Shown: positions 62,805-64,000 of the stretch, piece by piece | Position numbering within the stretch: the stretch's first letter is position 1 | Layout of the letters: each line of letters starts with the position of its first letter | Assembly (NCBI GenBank): GCA_000504425.1 | Contig: KI632513.1 | Coordinates: forward strand, 2,382,119-2,446,118 | DNA length: 64,000 bases | Origin: Rhodopseudomonas palustris JSC-3b | GTDB taxonomy: Bacteria; Pseudomonadota; Alphaproteobacteria; Rhizobiales; Xanthobacteraceae | Direction: 5' to 3' | Position numbers and translations under genes: made by a program | Notes under the pieces: model-generated | Told to the model about the DNA's origin: nothing | The model's input: only the letters and a program-made list of their open reading frames with translations | The model's database searches: none

Positions 62805-64000
62805 ATGATCGTTGAGCTTCGCTTCGATGCGCAGCGGCCCAGGACCTGGATGCTGCGTGCGATCCGCCAGATCGCAGCCGAGCATGCACAGGTCTGTGTC
62901 CGCTGGGTCAGCGACCAGCCCCGCCCGCCCGCAGGATTGGCGACGCTGCTCGACCTCGAACGGCTGCTGCTGCGCGGCGGACGGCGCTGCGACGCGGACG
63001 CGCTCGACCGCGCCACCATCCCCACCGGCCATGACGCCGCGACGCCCGATGTCGTGATCGACTTCACCGAAGCGCCGCACCGCGCCGGTGATCGGCCGCA
63101 GCTCTATCTGCGCCCGCTTTACAATGGCCGTGCTGGCGAAAATGCCGCGCTCGACGCCATTTTGGCCGGCGACCTGCCGATGATCGAGATTCGCGACGAG
63201 ATGAGCGGCGCCATTGTCGATGGTGGTCACCCGTCCGCCGAAGAAGCCGACGGCCTCGGCGGCGGCCTGGTCACGGTGATGTCGCGCAGTATCACGCTGC
63301 TTCGCGCCGTGGTGGCGCGCGGGCCACGGCCGATGCCGGCATTGCTCGGGCGCGCGGACGCCCGCACGCCGGTCTCGCCAGCCGGTTATCTGATGTGCTC
63401 GCTGACCCAGGCGATTGCGCTGCGCATCTATCGGCTCTGCTGCTACTCGCCGCATTGGCGGATCGGCTGGCGCCATGTCGATGATGATGGCGTGTGGGCG
63501 CGCGGCGACCTGTCCGGACCGTCCTGGCAGGTGGTGCGTAGCCCCGCGACGCATTTTTATGCCGACCCGTTTCCTGTCACCTGGCAGGGCCGTACTTTTG
63601 TGTTTTTCGAAGACCTCGATCACCGCGTCGGCAAGGGCACCATCTCCGCGATCGAATTCGGCGCCCATGGCCCGATCGGCGAAGCGATCCCGGTGCTCGA
63701 GGAGCCGTGGCATCTGTCCTATCCGTTCCTGATGACGTTCGACGGCGCGCTGTGGATGATCCCGGAAAGCTCCGCCAACCGCGACGTCACGCTCTACAAA
63801 TGCATCGAGTTTCCGCATCGCTGGGAGCCGCAGGCGACGCTGCTGTCCGGCCTTGAGTTGGCTGACGCCACCATCGTGCGGCGCGGCGGCTATTATTATC
63901 TGTTCGGGGCGACCCGTGACGGCGCCGGCGGTTATTCCGATACGCTGTCGATCTATTACGCCGACCATCCGCTGCGGCCCTGGCAGGCGCATGGCAGCAA
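62805..64000 (+). CDS. Putative polysaccharide-cluster protein, GINT1/beta-propeller-like (5' part, runs off the window)
   Basis: The frame starts at ATG 62805, 22 bases after the GT4 stop codon, and stays open to the last base (398 codons), so the gene continues beyond the window. The first 230 residues include VDFTEAPHRAGDRPQLYLRP and GVWARGDLSGPSWQVV-like segments. From about 245 come repeated W/F-rich blades: HFYADPFPVTWQGRTFVFFE, YPFLMTFDGALWMIPESSAN and GYYYLFGATRDGAGGYS. These resemble the five-bladed propeller of glucosamine-inositolphosphorylceramide transferase-like proteins found in exopolysaccharide loci. Probable co-operon with the GT4 gene. Assignment is tentative. Confidence 0.7.
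   Translation, partial: MIVELRFDAQRPRTWMLRAIRQIAAEHAQVCVRWVSDQPRPPAGLATLLDLERLLLRGGRRCDADALDRATIPTGHDAATPDVVIDFTEAPHRAGDRPQLYLRPLYNGRAGENAALDAILAGDLPMIEIRDEMSGAIVDGGHPSAEEADGLGGGLVTVMSRSITLLRAVVARGPRPMPALLGRADARTPVSPAGYLMCSLTQAIALRIYRLCCYSPHWRIGWRHVDDDGVWARGDLSGPSWQVVRSPATHFYADPFPVTWQGRTFVFFEDLDHRVGKGTISAIEFGAHGPIGEAIPVLEEPWHLSYPFLMTFDGALWMIPESSANRDVTLYKCIEFPHRWEPQATLLSGLELADATIVRRGGYYYLFGATRDGAGGYSDTLSIYYADHPLRPWQAHGS

Noticed and set aside
62763..63992. 409-codon open frame on the minus strand at the right end
   Set aside because: The plus-strand frame from 62805 follows the GT4 gene closely and has a sensible protein pattern; the minus frame is its shadow.

Overview
The window looks like a chromosomal stretch of an alphaproteobacterium of the Bradyrhizobium/Rhodopseudomonas type (Hyphomicrobiales). 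The evidence is high G+C, a fused trpE(G) preceded by a Trp-rich leader peptide and attenuator, squalene-hopene cyclase, the block murA - DUF2948 - hisD - UPF0262 - LMW phosphatase ... maf - yacG, a divergent betaine-lipid pair btaA/btaB, and several dispersed intergenic palindromes. This is inferred from gene content; no ribosomal RNA lies in the window.

Layout. 0-3.4 kb: end of lemA, an HtpX-like M48 membrane protease, and two P-loop ATPases of ParA/MinD type. 3.5-6.5 kb: apt and the trp attenuator/trpE(G) unit. 7-14.7 kb: small proteins, prpE, a TPR/LprI-like secreted protein, and a TAXI-type TRAP transporter (receptor, fused permease, DUF1850). 15-18 kb: an unusual papain/alpha-beta hydrolase fusion and two small secreted proteins. 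18.3-24.8 kb: shc, a lysozyme-like secreted protein, a NUDIX enzyme, a thioesterase, a Crp/Fnr regulator and a zinc-ribbon protein. 25.1-26.2 kb: an A+T-rich gene with a C-terminal HEPN-like motif, close to tRNA-Phe. 27.5-36.7 kb: the conserved yacG/maf ... hisD/murA block, interrupted by an A+T-richer pair of secreted-protein genes (28.7-31.5 kb) where infA would be expected. 37.6-39.85 kb: tRNA-Thr followed by an accessory insert: two perfect 135-bp direct repeats and a group II-like reverse transcriptase. 39.9-45 kb: an RbbA/YbhFSR-type ABC exporter with HlyD adaptor. 45.7-55.5 kb: a GGDEF/EAL protein, cutA, an FmdB protein, a two-gene kinase + phosphatase/ADP-ribosylglycohydrolase operon, btaA/btaB with candidate Pho boxes, a CorA/ZntB channel and a NUDIX enzyme. 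55.8-64 kb: a polysaccharide cluster (galE, WecG/TagA transferase, GH5 hydrolase, Wzz/GumC protein, GT4 transferase) with a last gene running off the window.

Best candidates for something undescribed: (1) the reverse transcriptase with its repeat-bearing upstream region, whose 366-bp period is a multiple of three and keeps one reading frame open; (2) the kinase plus phosphatase-ADP-ribosylglycohydrolase operon; (3) the HEPN-like gene by tRNA-Phe; (4) the papain/hydrolase fusion; (5) the two-gene secreted module at the expected infA position. All functional statements come from reading motifs by eye; no database or structure search was run.
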